A DNA stretch of 64,000 nt from Axinella damicornis (Eukaryota > Porifera > Demospongiae > Axinellida > Axinellidae). The translations under genes and the position numbers were made by a program. The stretch lies in contig OZ007510.1 in NCBI GenBank assembly GCA_963931865.1, forward strand, positions 5,549,399 through 5,613,398, read 5' to 3'. How positions within the stretch are numbered: the first letter of the stretch is position 1; every line of letters begins with the position of its first letter. Shown in pieces: positions 1 through 10,430 of this stretch. The notes under the pieces were generated by a model that ran no database searches, was not told the DNA's origin, and saw only the letters and a program-made list of their open reading frames with translations.

Positions 1-2
1 TT

Positions 3-273
3 GGAAACGGTGAAGCTGATGGTGTAGCAGGCTGCATTGGAAATGGTGCAGCTGATGATGTAGCAGGCTGTATTGGAACCGGTGAAGCTGATGATGCAAC
101 CTGCACTGGAAATGGTGCAGCTGATGATGTAGCAGGCTGCATTGAAGCTGATGGTTCAGGTGCCATTGGTAGTAATTCAGCACAGGATGGAGCAGTTTTG
201 GACTGTTGTTACACTCCTGGTAGGGGAAAAATTGTGCCGCGTAATCTAACTAATCTAACTAATCTAAATAATT
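3..273. repeat. Low-complexity repeat at the left edge, open in two directions
   Basis: About 170 bp at the window start repeat a degenerate unit of roughly 35 bases. The plus strand is open from base 3 to a stop near 273 and reads Gly/Ala/Asp/Cys-rich peptides such as GCIGNGAADDVA. The minus strand is also open and reads Pro/Ser/Ala-rich peptides such as QPATSSAAPFP, with a possible acceptor near base 208. Either could be the edge of a repeat-bearing exon of a gene outside the window. The minus-strand composition looks more like a normal disordered protein tail, but I cannot decide. No family is recognised. Confidence 0.35.
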
Positions 274-302
274 AAATAATCAAACCTCACAGCACGCAGG
301 AA

Positions 303-612
303 AGGTCTACAGAGATTCTGACTACACCGTCGTGGTCGCTATCATGCAGTGACACGACCGTACAATAATTGTGCTGAAACTCACCTTGGTGGTGGAGATA
401 CAAGCGCTTTTGTCGTGCCGTCGGCCGCCATTGCTCGATCGTTCTCTTCGACGTTGGTGGCCAGTACAGTCATACGAAGGGCCCACGAAGATTCTGACCA
501 CACAGCCGTAATCGCTGTTGTTTACTGACGCTTATATACCAAAACTCACCGTGCTGGCAAGGTTGTAAGTGCTGTTATATTTCGTGTCTTCCCTTTGGTC
601 GCCATTGCTAGC
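303..612. repeat. Dispersed repeat, two tandem partial units
   Basis: Two diverged units of about 140 bp (near 303-440 and 481-612) share a stretch reading roughly 'gattctgac.acac..c', then 'tgctgaaactcacctt', then 'tcggccgccattgct'. Related copies lie at 53210-53400 and 54985-55200 inside POMT2 intron 19 and the end of intron 18. This marks a dispersed, probably mobile, family of unknown class. I see no coding capacity in it. Confidence 0.5.
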
Positions 613-835
613 GTTCGTGGTTGCCACGTGGCAATAGCTTGTGCGTTAATTGGAACAAACTGCGATAAGCGCTACGGCGAGTCGCAGCCGGCGTTGCAAC
701 CGCGGCTACCAGGAGTGCGGTTGCCCCTCGAACTGTAGGAATAATATTATTGCCATCAGCATGATATTCTATGGTTGCATCCAATGGACCAGGTGTGCCA
801 TCAATCAAGACAGGCAACTCTTTGCTTGATTGCAA
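608..835 (-). CDS. Unassigned open frame, possible exon
   Basis: This is an open frame of about 75 codons on the minus strand. The middle (ELPVLIDGTPGPLDATIEY) reads like ordinary protein, but its 5' part in genomic coordinates overlaps the dispersed repeat. No start or splice context is convincing and no family is recognised. It may be one exon of a broken minus-strand gene that also includes the frame at 1006-1389, or chance. Confidence 0.2.
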   Translation of the reverse strand: MQSSKELPVLIDGTPGPLDATIEYHADGNNIIPTVRGATALLVAAVATPAATRRSAYRSLFQLTHKLLPRGNHER

Positions 836-1005
836 ATTTCCTGCATTACGCGCCTGGAATATCTAACCTACACGTGCGCAACTTTGATTGATCAGAGTCA
901 CCATTGACGCCGACAGTACAAGTCATCTCGTCAAATCTGTTCATGAAATTGTGGGTCAAAAGTACGTTAGCAGCATCGGTTGCACAAAAGTTTGGTGCGT
1001 TATTG

Positions 1006-1389
1006 TTAAAACGCGTGTTCACGGTGATTTGTGGAGCAATTTAAGGTCAATGATTGTGCACTTGCAAATGCTGTGCAGTTGCCAAAATCAGCTTTGCTTT
1101 TGCACGATTTTGCAGTGAAGCTAGATACAACACGAGTGCCAAGTGTTTGCATCAGGTTTGCCTCCCTAGCCACCAGCTTTCCCTCCACTTCGGTTGCAGT
1201 TCCAGCACTTTCATCATCACTGCCTTCAGTGACTAAAAAACTCGTCCTCTGAAGGCTGTCCCCCTCACTCTTGCGTCTGGGGAGCCATGCGTGGTACCAG
1301 CCTGTAGTGGCACAGGAGCGGCACAGGTTCCCAAGGAAGGTTGTGTACGTGTTCTCCAGAAAAATGTTTGAACACAATGAGACCATCAT
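1006..1389 (-). CDS. Unassigned 127-codon open frame
   Basis: This is the longest open frame between the left edge and the LTR element. Its middle is acidic and Ser/Thr-rich, resembling a disordered protein region. An overlapping plus-strand frame exists, so chance cannot be excluded. It lies about 90 bp from the LTR retrotransposon insertion. If it was part of a gene, the insertion would now sit upstream of it on the minus strand. No domain is recognised. Confidence 0.2.
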   Translation of the reverse strand: MMVSLCSNIFLENTYTTFLGNLCRSCATTGWYHAWLPRRKSEGDSLQRTSFLVTEGSDDESAGTATEVEGKLVAREANLMQTLGTRVVSSFTAKSCKSKADFGNCTAFASAQSLTLNCSTNHREHAF

Positions 1390-1480
1390 TTGTTTTTCAC
1401 TGGGGCCCTTTTCACTGTGCTTGGTGGAGGTGAACGGTGGCCAGAAATGATGTGTTCGTCAAAAGTGCATTGTCAAAAAA

Positions 1481-1887
1481 TGTAACAGCTCGGCGCGCAG
1501 CTTGCCGGAGCGCGGTGTTGTTGCGGCGGTGCGATGGGGTTAACTCTCACAGTGAGCTTGGAATATCTTATCGGTGAATATATGAAGGCATGAATACAAG
1601 GCAGCAAAGCGGCTGCTTAAATACAAACACAAACAGGAAGTACAAAACCCATGGTAAAACCACATGTCTCCACCAGCACAGATGATATCACAGGTGACAG
1701 GCAAAACAGAAGTATTCAGCTAAACGAGAGCACATGACAGATGAAGGAAACCGAGTAGATACAGCAAGCGTAATGCATAAGTGTGAAGCACAAATCAAAA
1801 CCACTCTAAAGCTCACATGTACAAATATGGTCCTACTAGATGGTTCAACATGCATTACCTCACTATTAATTAATCAACTTCGCTACA
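1481..1887 (-). repeat. LTR (3' LTR of the gag-only element)
   Basis: This 407-bp direct repeat matches 2783-3162 almost base for base. Its main difference is an extra 26-27 bp segment near 1725-1750 that carries GAGAGCACATGACAG and is absent from the other copy. High identity means the insertion is recent or the copies have been homogenised. Confidence 0.88.
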
Positions 1888-1929
1888 CAGCTCCCCTCTT
1901 CGATGGAATACGTCCCGTATTCAGCCTCA

Positions 1930-2730
1930 TCAGCTTGCAGCGCATCCACGGGCGTAGTGCCCTTCCAGGCCGCACTTCCGGCATCTCACGGCACTCTGCT
2001 GCAGTCTCCGGTGGCCGCTCCCAAGTCCGGTGCCAGCTGATTGCTCATTCGATCCCCGGTGGCCGCTCCCGAACTCGGTACCATCTGACTGCGCCCCTGC
2101 TTCCAGCCGCTCGATTCGCTGCAACAGGTTGGACAGCTTGTCCACCAACTCGTCGCTCCTATTGACCGTCGCCACCACTGTCGCCTGCTCCAGTCCGACA
2201 TGGGCTATCCTTCCGGGCCCAGTCCTGGAGTAACTCTCCATTTCCAATGTGGCTGTCACCGCTTCGTCGACGGACTTCGGTTGACGTTGCCTAACGCTGA
2301 AGGACACCTGGGGGTCACTCAGTTGGCTGAGGTAGCTGTTCAAGGCAAGGCGCTCCCTTGCCTCCTCCTGCAGATCGGGATATGCCTTGTCGGTGAGGCG
2401 TCGCAAGTCCTCTGCGAAGTCTGCCCATCCCTCTCCCTTGCGCTTCCGCCTGGTGTTAAACTCAACGGCATACAGCTCACGCTTGCTGTCGGGATCAAAC
2501 CTTTCCCGCAACGCCTTCTTCGCATGGCTGTACGTCCCCTGGCTCGCCTCCGTAAACTGCTGGAACGCTCGCTGAGCCCGGCCGGTCAAACGGACCTTCA
2601 GCCATTTCAGCTTAGCGGCATCCCCGTCCCACGCATTCACGTCTGCAACGTTTTCGAAGTGGGATATCCACTCATCCCAGCTTCCTTCTCCCGAAAACGT
2701 CTCCGGCAGTACGAGCGGTCGACTAGCCAT
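1930..2730 (-). CDS. gag: Gag protein of the LTR retrotransposon
   Basis: This is an uninterrupted 266-codon frame starting at an ATG about 50 bp inside the 5' LTR and ending just before the 3' LTR. Residues 1-180 have the helical, charged composition of Ty3/Gypsy Gag (WDEWISHFENVADVNAW, then an R/K/E-rich stretch with ALRERFDP). The C-terminus carries one zinc knuckle, CRKCGLEGHYARGC, matching C-X2-C-X4-H-X4-C. Such proteins assemble the particle and bind element RNA. Unlike ordinary Gypsy Gag it is not followed or fused to protease or polymerase; the stop is real and the LTR follows. The intact frame suggests it is still, or was until recently, under selection. Confidence 0.85.
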   Translation of the reverse strand: MASRPLVLPETFSGEGSWDEWISHFENVADVNAWDGDAAKLKWLKVRLTGRAQRAFQQFTEASQGTYSHAKKALRERFDPDSKRELYAVEFNTRRKRKGEGWADFAEDLRRLTDKAYPDLQEEARERLALNSYLSQLSDPQVSFSVRQRQPKSVDEAVTATLEMESYSRTGPGRIAHVGLEQATVVATVNRSDELVDKLSNLLQRIERLEAGAQSDGTEFGSGHRGSNEQSAGTGLGSGHRRLQQSAVRCRKCGLEGHYARGCAAS

Positions 2731-2761
2731 CTTGGAACAGAAGGTCTCCGGTTGCTTCAGG

Positions 2762-2781
2762 GAATCCTGCCGACTACGCCA
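2762..2781 (-). promoter_or_regulatory. Primer binding site matching the 3' end of tRNA-Ser
   Basis: On the minus strand, one base after the 5' LTR, the sequence is TGGCGTAGTCGGCAGGATTC. This is complementary to a tRNA 3' end reading GAATCCTGCCGACTACGCCA, which I recognise as the acceptor and T-arm of eukaryotic serine tRNA. It would prime minus-strand DNA synthesis. Confidence 0.8.
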
Positions 2782-2782
2782 G

Positions 2783-3162
2783 TGTAACAGCTCGGCGCGC
2801 AGCTTGCCGGAGCGCGGTGTTGTTGCGGCGGTGCGATGGGGTTAACTCTCACAGTGAGCTTGGAATATCTTATCGGTGAATATATGAAGGCATGAATACA
2901 AGGCAGCAAAGCAGCTACTTAAATACAAACACAAACAGGAAGTACAAAACCCATGGTAAAACCACATGTCTCCACCAGCACAGATGATATCACAGGTGAC
3001 AGGCAAAACAGAAGTATTCAGCTAAACCGAGTAGATACAGCAAGCGTAATGCATAAGTGTGAAGCACAAATCAAAACCACTCTAAAGCTCACATGTACAA
3101 ATATGGTCCTACTAGATGGTTCAACATGCATTACCTCACTATTAATTAATCAACTAGCTACA
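2783..3162 (-). repeat. LTR (5' LTR of the gag-only element)
   Basis: This 380-bp copy lies upstream of gag in element orientation and would hold the promoter. It lacks the 26-27 bp segment found in the partner LTR. It is followed by AAAAC in the flank. Confidence 0.88.
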
Positions 3163-3785
3163 AAAACTAAAGTGTGACAAAATTGTGTTACCTTTTCTGT
3201 GGCACATACATGTATATACATTATGTACTGTATCTGAAGCTAGGTACCCTACAAGTCAGTATGCAATAGTTTGTCATGTCAGGACAGTATGGGAACGTGT
3301 TCCTGTGCAAGAAGATAGCATTCCCAAACACATTCAGAGTATACAGGCCGCCATATCTACTTGTTTCTCTTGTGTGACGCAAAACAAATGACCTGTGCCA
3401 AGAGAAAGGACCCCACTGGTGGGATTCGGCCGCAATAGAACTTTATAATGGATGGTTGGACCATACAAAATGTACCCAGTATACTGGTACTCCAACATTG
3501 CACGCGTGCATGTACACGTAGCAGGTGATAATGCTGACTAGGAATTGTTCTCCAGCAGCTTCATCACAGTGGAAATCTGTGGACGTTGCTTGCTGTCCAA
3601 GTGGCAACAAGCACAACACACCTTGCGGTATCTGGTATAGAGGTTGGTAGTTGCTGGCATAACTGGAGGGGTGTTGTACGAGCCACACACCTTCTGCATG
3701 ACAAAATGGTATGCTATTTGTATGCCATCGTACCAGTAGACTACGTGACACTTCAGATCCTATCATCGCCCCTCAACGTTGTACC
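3163..3785. other. Intergenic stretch, nothing recognised
   Basis: Unique-looking AT-balanced sequence. Short frames on both strands overlap one another and show no splice context or family motif. Confidence 0.4.
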
Positions 3786-4088
3786 TGTGTAGAAACTTTA
3801 TACACATACAGGCTGTGTAGAAACTTATACACGTACAGGCTGTGTAGAAACTTTATACACGTACGGGCTGTGTAGAAACTTTATACACGTACGGGCTGTG
3901 TAGAAACTTTATACACGTACGGGCTGTGTAGAAACTTTATACACGTACGGGCTGTGTAGAAACTTTATACACGTACGGGCTGTGTAGAAACTTTATACAC
4001 GTACGGGCTGTGTAGAAACTTTATACACGTACAGGCTGTGTAGAAACTTTATACAATGTAAAACTTTATACACGTACACGTACAGGGA
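3786..4088. repeat. 28-bp minisatellite, about 10 copies
   Basis: The unit TGTGTAGAAACTTTATACAC followed by GTACGGGC (28 bp) is repeated head to tail. Internal copies are identical and the edge copies diverge (GTACAGGC variants and a truncated last unit). It is non-coding, as 28 is not a multiple of three and stops occur. Confidence 0.92.
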
Positions 4089-4194
4089 ACATGAGTTTGC
4101 AGCTCCCAAGAACTTTGCCGTGATATTGTCTGCACCCCACGTCTTACAAAGAAGTAGAAGCTTCTCAAGTTGTGGCCTAGCTACAATATTCTTT

Positions 4195-6240
4195 CAACCT
4201 TATTATGGCCGCTCCACCTAGATCAAGAGCTTGGCTCTCACTTAAAGCACTGGTGTCAATGCCCCAAAGAAAGATGTTAGCAGCATAATGGTAACAAAAT
4301 TGCAGGAAGAGTATTGACATGTCAGAGGCATAATAGCAATATACAAAACTGCAGTAAGAGTTTTGGACATACATTCTATATCTTTCAACCGCAAGTCAGC
4401 GCAGAAGAGCCTGGCTCTCACTTGAGGCACTGAAGTCAATGCCCCAAAGAAAGATGTCAGAGGCATAATAGCAATATACAAAATTGCAGTAAGAGTTTTG
4501 ACATACATACATTCTATATCTTTCAACCGCACGTCCGCTCCGCCCTTGATCAAGAGCCTGGCTCTCACTTGAGGCACTGAAGTCAGTGCCCCAAAGAAAG
4601 ATGTCAGAGGCATAATAGCAATATACAAAATTGCAGTAAGAGTTTTGACATACATACATTCTATATCTTTCAACCGCATGTCCGCTCCGCCCTTGATCAA
4701 GAGCCTGGCTCTCACTTAAGGCACTGAAGTCATGAAAGGAAATAAATATGTTGGCAGCATAATAGCATTATGATTGCCGTGTTGTACAGTAATCGGTTCA
4801 CTTGAAGGTCATGTCTGCTGCATGTATATTTATATCATGTATTGAAATCCTCTTTCTTTCATGCACAAAATTGCAGGAAGAGTATTGACATACATACATT
4901 CTATATCTTTCAACCGCACGTCAGCTCCACCCTTGATCAAGAGCCTGGCTCTCACTTGAGGGACTGAAGTCAGTGCCCCAAGGAAATTTACACGGATGAG
5001 TAATATACCAATCATACTGTTGACATAGCTATAGCATAACTTACGTAGCTATAGCTTAGTGACATTAGCTTTCGTCCTTACATCGGCTCCACCATTGATC
5101 AAGAGCCTGGCAGCAGTCAGTCTAGCCACCATTTGGGCGACAGTGAATCCTCTGCAGTAACATTCCTCACCCAGGGTATGGAAGTCAGCATGCTTGGAGA
5201 GTAGAGCTCTCAGGTGTTGATCTCTTGCAGTGTTTGACTTCTCGCAGTGTTTGTCTTTCAGCCTTAGATTAGCTCCTCCTTGGATCAAGAGCTTTACTCT
5301 CACTTTGGGGGGCCGGAAGTCCATGCCCCAATAGAAATTTGCTTAGCAGCATAGTATACATAATTGCAGTCAGACTGTTGACATAATGCATCTTAGCTAG
5401 CTCACAAAGGCAATACTCTGAAAATATGTAAATAAACAAAGAGGCTTAAAGTTAGTCCCATTGTAACTGGGACAAGTTCTCAAAGGTGATACTGTAAGGC
5501 TGCATTCAAAGAAAGATGATCACATGAATGCTTAGAACAGCACTAGGTTATACAACTACCTACCAGTGGTTGTTGTTCCGGTTCATTCATCCTTGCATCC
5601 ATTGGCTCTAGCCTTGATCAAGAACCTGGAGGCAGTCAAATGTGCAGCATACTGTGGTTGCATCTTTTGGGCGACAGCACTCTTCTGCAATAGTGTTTCT
5701 CACTTAGGAAGTCATCCTCAAGCTTAGAGCTCTCTCATCCATTATTTTTTTATCACATTGTTCTCTCACAGTGTTTGTCTTTCAGCCTTAGATTAGCTCC
5801 ACCCTTGATCAAGAACCTTACTCTGTACTCTGGACATTCTCGGTCTGACTCTGGATCCCTCAGCCATTGCAGTGTGAGTGCTTGATGAAGAAACGGTGGT
5901 AAACCGTCACCCTATCGCACTAGTTAGCTACCTGGTTAGCTACTGCAAACCGTCAGTACCTAGCTCTGCAGCAGTCTCTCCCACTGTTAGCATAATAGTA
6001 ATATATACAAAATTGCAATCAGACTATTGACATACATACGTATGTACCTTAGCTTTCAGCCCTACATGAGCACCACCCTTGATCAAGAGCCTAGCTCTCA
6101 CTTAGGTCACGGAAGTCAGCAAGCTTAGAGCTCTCAGCTCCACCACGTTGATCTCTACAGTGTTTGGCTCTGTCGCAGTGTTTGACTGTGTTCGGCTTTC
6201 AGCCCTACATCAGCTCCACTTCTGTACTCCAGTAGATATG
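4195..6240 (-). pseudogene. Tandem array of degenerate ankyrin-like exons
   Basis: On the minus strand a coding-like module recurs about ten times: VRARLLIKGGADVRLKD and variants, near 4211, 4387, 4525, 4672, 4913, 5081, 5270, 5600, 5785 and 6055. The motif ending LLIxGGAxVRxKD resembles the end of an ankyrin repeat. Each module is followed by intron-like sequence. Modules at 4387-4735 sit in about 145-bp tandem units that are nearly identical, including the intervening DNA, so amplification was recent. The stretch 5049-5324 reads two linked repeats in one frame. Frames do not join cleanly and some copies are cut short. Either these are exons of a larger minus-strand ankyrin gene or a decayed copy of one. 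Confidence 0.5.
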
Positions 6241-6516
6241 TCCCTTCTGGAAAACTACTGTAATCACTGTACCCTTGTACACCACCAGATGAGATGGTGG
6301 ATTCTTATCTAGAAAAAAAGTGAATCCAAATACATTATCCATTGACCTGCATCATTACAATCTCGCGTGTGCATTGAATTTCCATGGTGACAATTAATTA
6401 TTCATAATGTCACGTGTGCTTTGAATTTTCATGGTGCCATCAATTATTCATAATCTCATGTGTGCATTGGTGACACCTCAAGTACATTTGTTTCTCTTGT
6501 ATGAGTGAAAGTTCTC

Positions 6517-7148
6517 ATATGTGACCCGCTATGAGAAAACCGACCATTCGCAGCTGAATATGATTTTGCATGACGGGGATCTATACTCGGAAGAATTTTT
6601 TTTTTGACTTTTTTTTCTTTTCATTTTGTGAAACTATAACCTTCTCTCTGTCCATTCATAAAATTTCATTGCAATACAATGTTGTTTGCTTACCGTAACA
6701 CTCGGGAGAAAGAAGGGAGTTCAGTTTAGCTAGCGCATGAACGGACTTACAGTACTGTTATCGCTCGATGATAAGACACGCAGCCAGACACGAACTATCA
6801 CTGACAAGTTACGCGGTGTATCTTCCAACGTTTTCTGGAAACGTTCTCTCCAACAACGGGACTGGTTATCGCTCTGTCTTCGACTCCGTTCGCTGTCTTT
6901 GTCGACGAATTCATTATGACACGGACCATATACGGAACACCACGTGCACACAAAATGCTCCGTTTCTCGTAAAATTGGACGGGCTACCCGTGTACAATTT
7001 TAAGGCTGTAACTCGGCGTATGAACCTACTTTGAGCCCGATAACTTGACCGTTGAACTCTACGGTAAATCTCGAGTCGATTGATACCAAGAACGCTGATT
7101 TTGCGAAAATCTGCGAGTGGTTGGTTTTCTTGTAGCGGGTCACATATG
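6517..7148. mobile_element. DNA transposon-like element with about 37-bp inverted ends
   Basis: The left end reads TGTGACCCGCTATGAGAAAA and the right end is its inverse, TGTGACCCGCTACAAGAAAA. Similarity continues inward through AACCRACCAYTCGCAG. The ends sit in a CATATG context, consistent with a TA target duplication as in Tc1/mariner-type elements. The roughly 630-bp interior has short overlapping frames only and no transposase that I recognise, so this is probably a non-autonomous element. Confidence 0.75.
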
Positions 7149-7323
7149 TCCTTGGACAGTCTTCTGTCCCACAGCTCAGTGCACGTGAAACAAAGCGTTG
7201 AACTGCTTCTATATGACATACTACAGCCTTTAGGGTGGGTGCTACGAAATGGGAGCACATTGGATAATTCCAACCCATTATATGATTCCGAAAGTTGTCG
7301 CAGTCAAGCGTGCAGCAGATGCT

Positions 7324-7836
7324 TCACAGTAAGGTTTGTACATACATGAGTGGGATGTGGGTGGATGTAGGGGAGTAGCCAACTTCCGTAGCAACAGTGG
7401 TGAAGGGGAATGCTTTACCCCAGACTTTTGGATGAAATGGTGATAAGCAGTTGTGAGACGCTCGGGGATCAGTACGACGACTGCAGAGATGTTGATCCAT
7501 GGATCTGAGAATTTTGCAGAGCTGGGTTTGCAATGACTCTAGTGCCAAGGTATTATGAAGGATGACTTGATATGGGTAAAGATTGACTCGTATGCCTTCA
7601 ACAAGTCTGGATAAAAGTGCTGTTGGGCAGAACCAGTCAATACTGTTTCGGAATTGTATGATGGTTTCTGATGGTGCATTGGTGACATAGTCTTTTGAAT
7701 GGAGGTAGTAGAAGCGGGAACATTCCTTTCCCAAACGACAGAAGAAATCAGTGAACACTTCAAACTCAAATTTCTCAAAGTGATGCTCAAGGGTGTGGAA
7801 ATACCGCTGGAACAGAAATCTTCCATGAAGAACCAC
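7324..7836 (-). CDS. Hypothetical protein exon (about 170 codons open)
   Basis: This is a long minus-strand open frame with ordinary, aromatic-rich protein composition (GKECSRFYYLHSKDYV; SIDWFCPTALLSRLVEG). It ends with a stop at 7324. Just upstream (7857-7970) the minus strand carries a Cys-containing segment reading FLDWFSSPCTCGHGKRVEVE before a possible donor, and part of that segment recurs at 8253-8290. This suggests at least two exons of one gene, or an element-encoded protein. No family is recognised. Confidence 0.35.
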   Translation of the reverse strand: MVLHGRFLFQRYFHTLEHHFEKFEFEVFTDFFCRLGKECSRFYYLHSKDYVTNAPSETIIQFRNSIDWFCPTALLSRLVEGIRVNLYPYQVILHNTLALESLQTQLCKILRSMDQHLCSRRTDPRASHNCLSPFHPKVWGKAFPFTTVATEVGYSPTSTHIPLMYVQTLL

Positions 7837-7856
7837 TCGTCTTACTTACCACTACC

Positions 7857-8290
7857 ACTCTACTTCAACACGTTTACCGTGACCACAAGTGCAAGGACTA
7901 GAAAACCAATCCAAGAACTCACTGGGGATAGAAAGACTCAAAGCAAGAAGCACCACCAGATGTTCCAAACCCAACTAGGTGTCAGCAGGATGATGACAAC
8001 AGGAGAACAGTTCCGCGCTCCTTGACGTTCTTGACTTTGCTGCATACATGCTGGGTACTATCTGAACTTTCACTATCTCCACTATCCATGGCTAGCTGCA
8101 CACTGCTACAGTTCAAGTTGAAGACGATGTTGAAGTTGACGACAATGAACTTGGGCAGTTGTAGGTTTGGCTTAAGTACTGTCGATTCACTTCAAGAGAA
8201 AATATCAAAGCACTCAAAAAGACGATGAAAATGCAACTGCTGAACTAGGATTCTACTTCAACACGTTTACCGTGACCACAAGTGCAAGGA
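7857..8290 (-). repeat. Duplicated short exon-like segment
   Basis: A 37-bp stretch is present at 7857-7893 and again at 8253-8290. On the minus strand both read SPCTCGHGKRVEVE. The region between carries a short frame starting MDSGDSESSDSTQHVC at 8089. It may be a partial exon duplication, and the function is unknown. Confidence 0.4.
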
Positions 8291-8426
8291 GATCAGATAA
8301 TTTCACCTGGGACCATAAAATCGCTTTGAATAGCAGCCTGGGTCACCGTATCAACTCCTAAGAGTGAGATAACTTCTGGCTGTATATTTGTTTTGTCATA
8401 CGTGATGTTGTCTGCATACCTCTCAT

Positions 8427-8921
8427 TTGTTTTTGATAATCCTTTTAACCTCTTCTGCGGAACAGGTTGTTTTCAACGACCTTTGTGGTAGAGACCAATT
8501 TATGTACGTAGCCCCAGGCTGTGGTCCCCTTGTTGATGTATTATGGAGGTACATGAATCTAGATGATGTGATCACATCAGGACGAATTCATAGGTCAAGA
8601 TACACCCCGACGGCATCCAGAAACTTTTTTCCAATGCAATTATTCGGTTACGGCACTTATGCTGTGTGTGATGTTAACGAAGAGAATAGCTGAATCAGGT
8701 GGACTGTGCTGGGCCCGTACAATAATAAAAGTGAAGCACAGGTAGAAAACAGTGGCACATGGACAGTGAGTGACGCAGGGTTGTCACTGTCGAATGAAGC
8801 CATACAGAGCTGGCGGAGTGAAACTGAATGGGACCACAGCGTCCCACCCTACAGAGAGTCTGTGGAGCTTGCTGGAGTACTGAGGCTCTCTTACAAGTGC
8901 TGCTGCAAGTCATCTCATTGA
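8427..8921 (+). CDS. Unassigned open frames, possibly one broken coding region
   Basis: Two adjacent plus-strand open frames (to 8693, then 8706-8921 in another frame) have protein-like composition, for example DQFMYVAPGCGPLVDVLW and SLSNEAIQSWRSETEWDHS. They are separated by a stop and a frame change, so they are either two exons or a decayed gene. Minus-strand frames also overlap the second part. No domain is recognised. Confidence 0.2.
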
Positions 8922-9142
8922 CATAGGAGAAGTTGCACTAGCATATAAAATTTACTCTATTTTTCTTCATTTGTTCAGCGTTAAATCTCCGTCTCTTATG
9001 AGCAAACGTTAAAAACTGCCAAGCAGAAACAGTACATGTAGTTGCCTCAAGTGGCAACTTCTAGAAAATAGTTACCGAACAATGCATAGATGTACAAGTA
9101 ATTGTGCCGCATAAATAGTATAAACAAGACTAAAAAATGTAC

Positions 9143-9574
9143 CTCCATTAAAGGGGGATGGAATTTCGGCGTTGGCCAACCAATCATACGCCGGCTCAGC
9201 CACCTCTGCAAAACAACAAAAAAATGCAAACGTGTCAGCGAAAATTTCCAGATACATGTATACGGTACACTGATTTATGCATACATGTACACGTCCCTAT
9301 TCACTAAATTTTGCTATGCCAGCGGATGTACCTTTCTCAGTAGAGTAGCGCCGTACTTTTGAGCCCAAAGTCAATGGCTTCGCCGGTGCTGGCAGTGGAG
9401 AGGGATTCCCCATCCCAGGTCCTGTAGCTGAGGAAGTGGTCGGCAGCGGAGAGGGCTTCCCCATCCCGGGTCCTATTGCCGAGGGCTGGGCCGGCAACAG
9501 AGAGGGATTCCCCATCCCGGGTCCTGTTGCCGAGGAAGTGGTTGGCTGGGCCGGCAGCGGAGAGGGCGAGGAAG
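9143..9574 (-). CDS. Two exons of an unrecognised minus-strand gene
   Basis: Exon 9332-9574 starts after a pyrimidine-rich acceptor and ends GAAAG|gtacat. Exon 9143-9205 starts after TGCAG and ends GGAG|gtacat. The phases match exactly (1 nt + 2 nt). The first exon contains three imperfect repeats of about 20 residues with the core GPGMGNPSPLP, then KVRRYSTEK. The second reads EVAEPAYDWLANAEIPSPF. The matched phases and clean splice sites support a real gene. Neighbouring minus-strand candidates (10.4-11.4 kb upstream, 7.3-8.3 kb downstream) may belong to the same gene. No function can be named. Confidence 0.5.
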
Positions 9575-10430
9575 CTTAGGGTTAGAAGGGAGAGATGGTG
9601 GAGAATTACGGTGGATGTTAAGACGTCGTAAACACTGGTGGTATTGGGTGACTAGAATGTCTTGTGGTTCAAGGCAAGAGAGAAGGCGATTATGAGATTT
9701 GATGGTCTGTAGTTCTGACTAGATCATGGGCTGTACTCCTCCCCCTCCCATCCTGTCATTTTGTACTGTTCTTGCTTTAAGTCAAGAATAAACCAGATTT
9801 CATTATAAGATTGATACAAGTTGCTGTCTACCAAAGAGGTAGATTGTTCATGATTCCAAACGATCCATCCTGTTCTGTTATTAGCCTTACATTGTTGAAG
9901 GCATTGACAACTTTTTCCACTATTGAGAAGTCGATTGGCATCTTCAAGATGTATTCCATATCATGAATCGTCCAAAGGAGTCCATGGTAATAGCCTGACA
10001 TATATGCAAGCACTACACGATTGCTGGTTAAGTTTACCTTCCTCTTTTGCCGTATATAATCCTGTGTACCCAGTGAGCTTCTGTGAATGCTTCCTGTATA
10101 ATATATTACATGATGATTACACTCAATACTGTGTTCCATATCATGAACCTTAATGTGCTGCCATCTCAGTCTCAGTCCAACAATTATTTTGGCAGCGTAT
10201 GGCGCCATGAGCAATACTCGCTATACATCACAGTACTGAACTTCTACACACCTCCCCACCGTCCTTCTACTAACTCTAGGGCTCGTCTTGGTTTGCATCT
10301 CCATGGTGAACAGCAACCAAAATGAGCTCTCCGATGAAAGCAGTCATGTGCAGCAGCTCACTGAATGAAGGTCGTTCGAGGTTATGCGGAGTAAGTAACG
10401 ACTTTCTGGGAGCCTGTTGCAGAATAGCTC
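9575..10430. other. Intergenic or intronic, nothing firm
   Basis: Overlapping short frames on both strands, with no repeat or family motif recognised. Confidence 0.35.

Larger units (their letters stand above)
1481..3162 (-). mobile_element. Gag-only LTR retrotransposon, apparently complete but without pol
   Basis: Two near-identical direct LTRs flank an internal region of about 895 bp. On the plus strand both LTRs start with TGTAACAGC and end with CTACA. Read on the minus strand, the element's own orientation, each begins TGTAGC and ends TGTTACA. A tRNA-Ser-type primer binding site adjoins the 5' LTR, and a purine tract (near 1888-1897, minus strand) adjoins the 3' LTR. Both flanks read AAAA, consistent with a 4-bp target duplication, although the A-run makes this weak. 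The only gene inside is an intact gag. No protease, reverse transcriptase, RNase H or integrase is present, so movement would need another element's enzymes. Confidence 0.88.

Noticed and set aside
7000..7278. Minus-strand frames of 92-119 codons
   Set aside because: They run across the end of the TIR element into flanking DNA, so are unlikely to be one protein.
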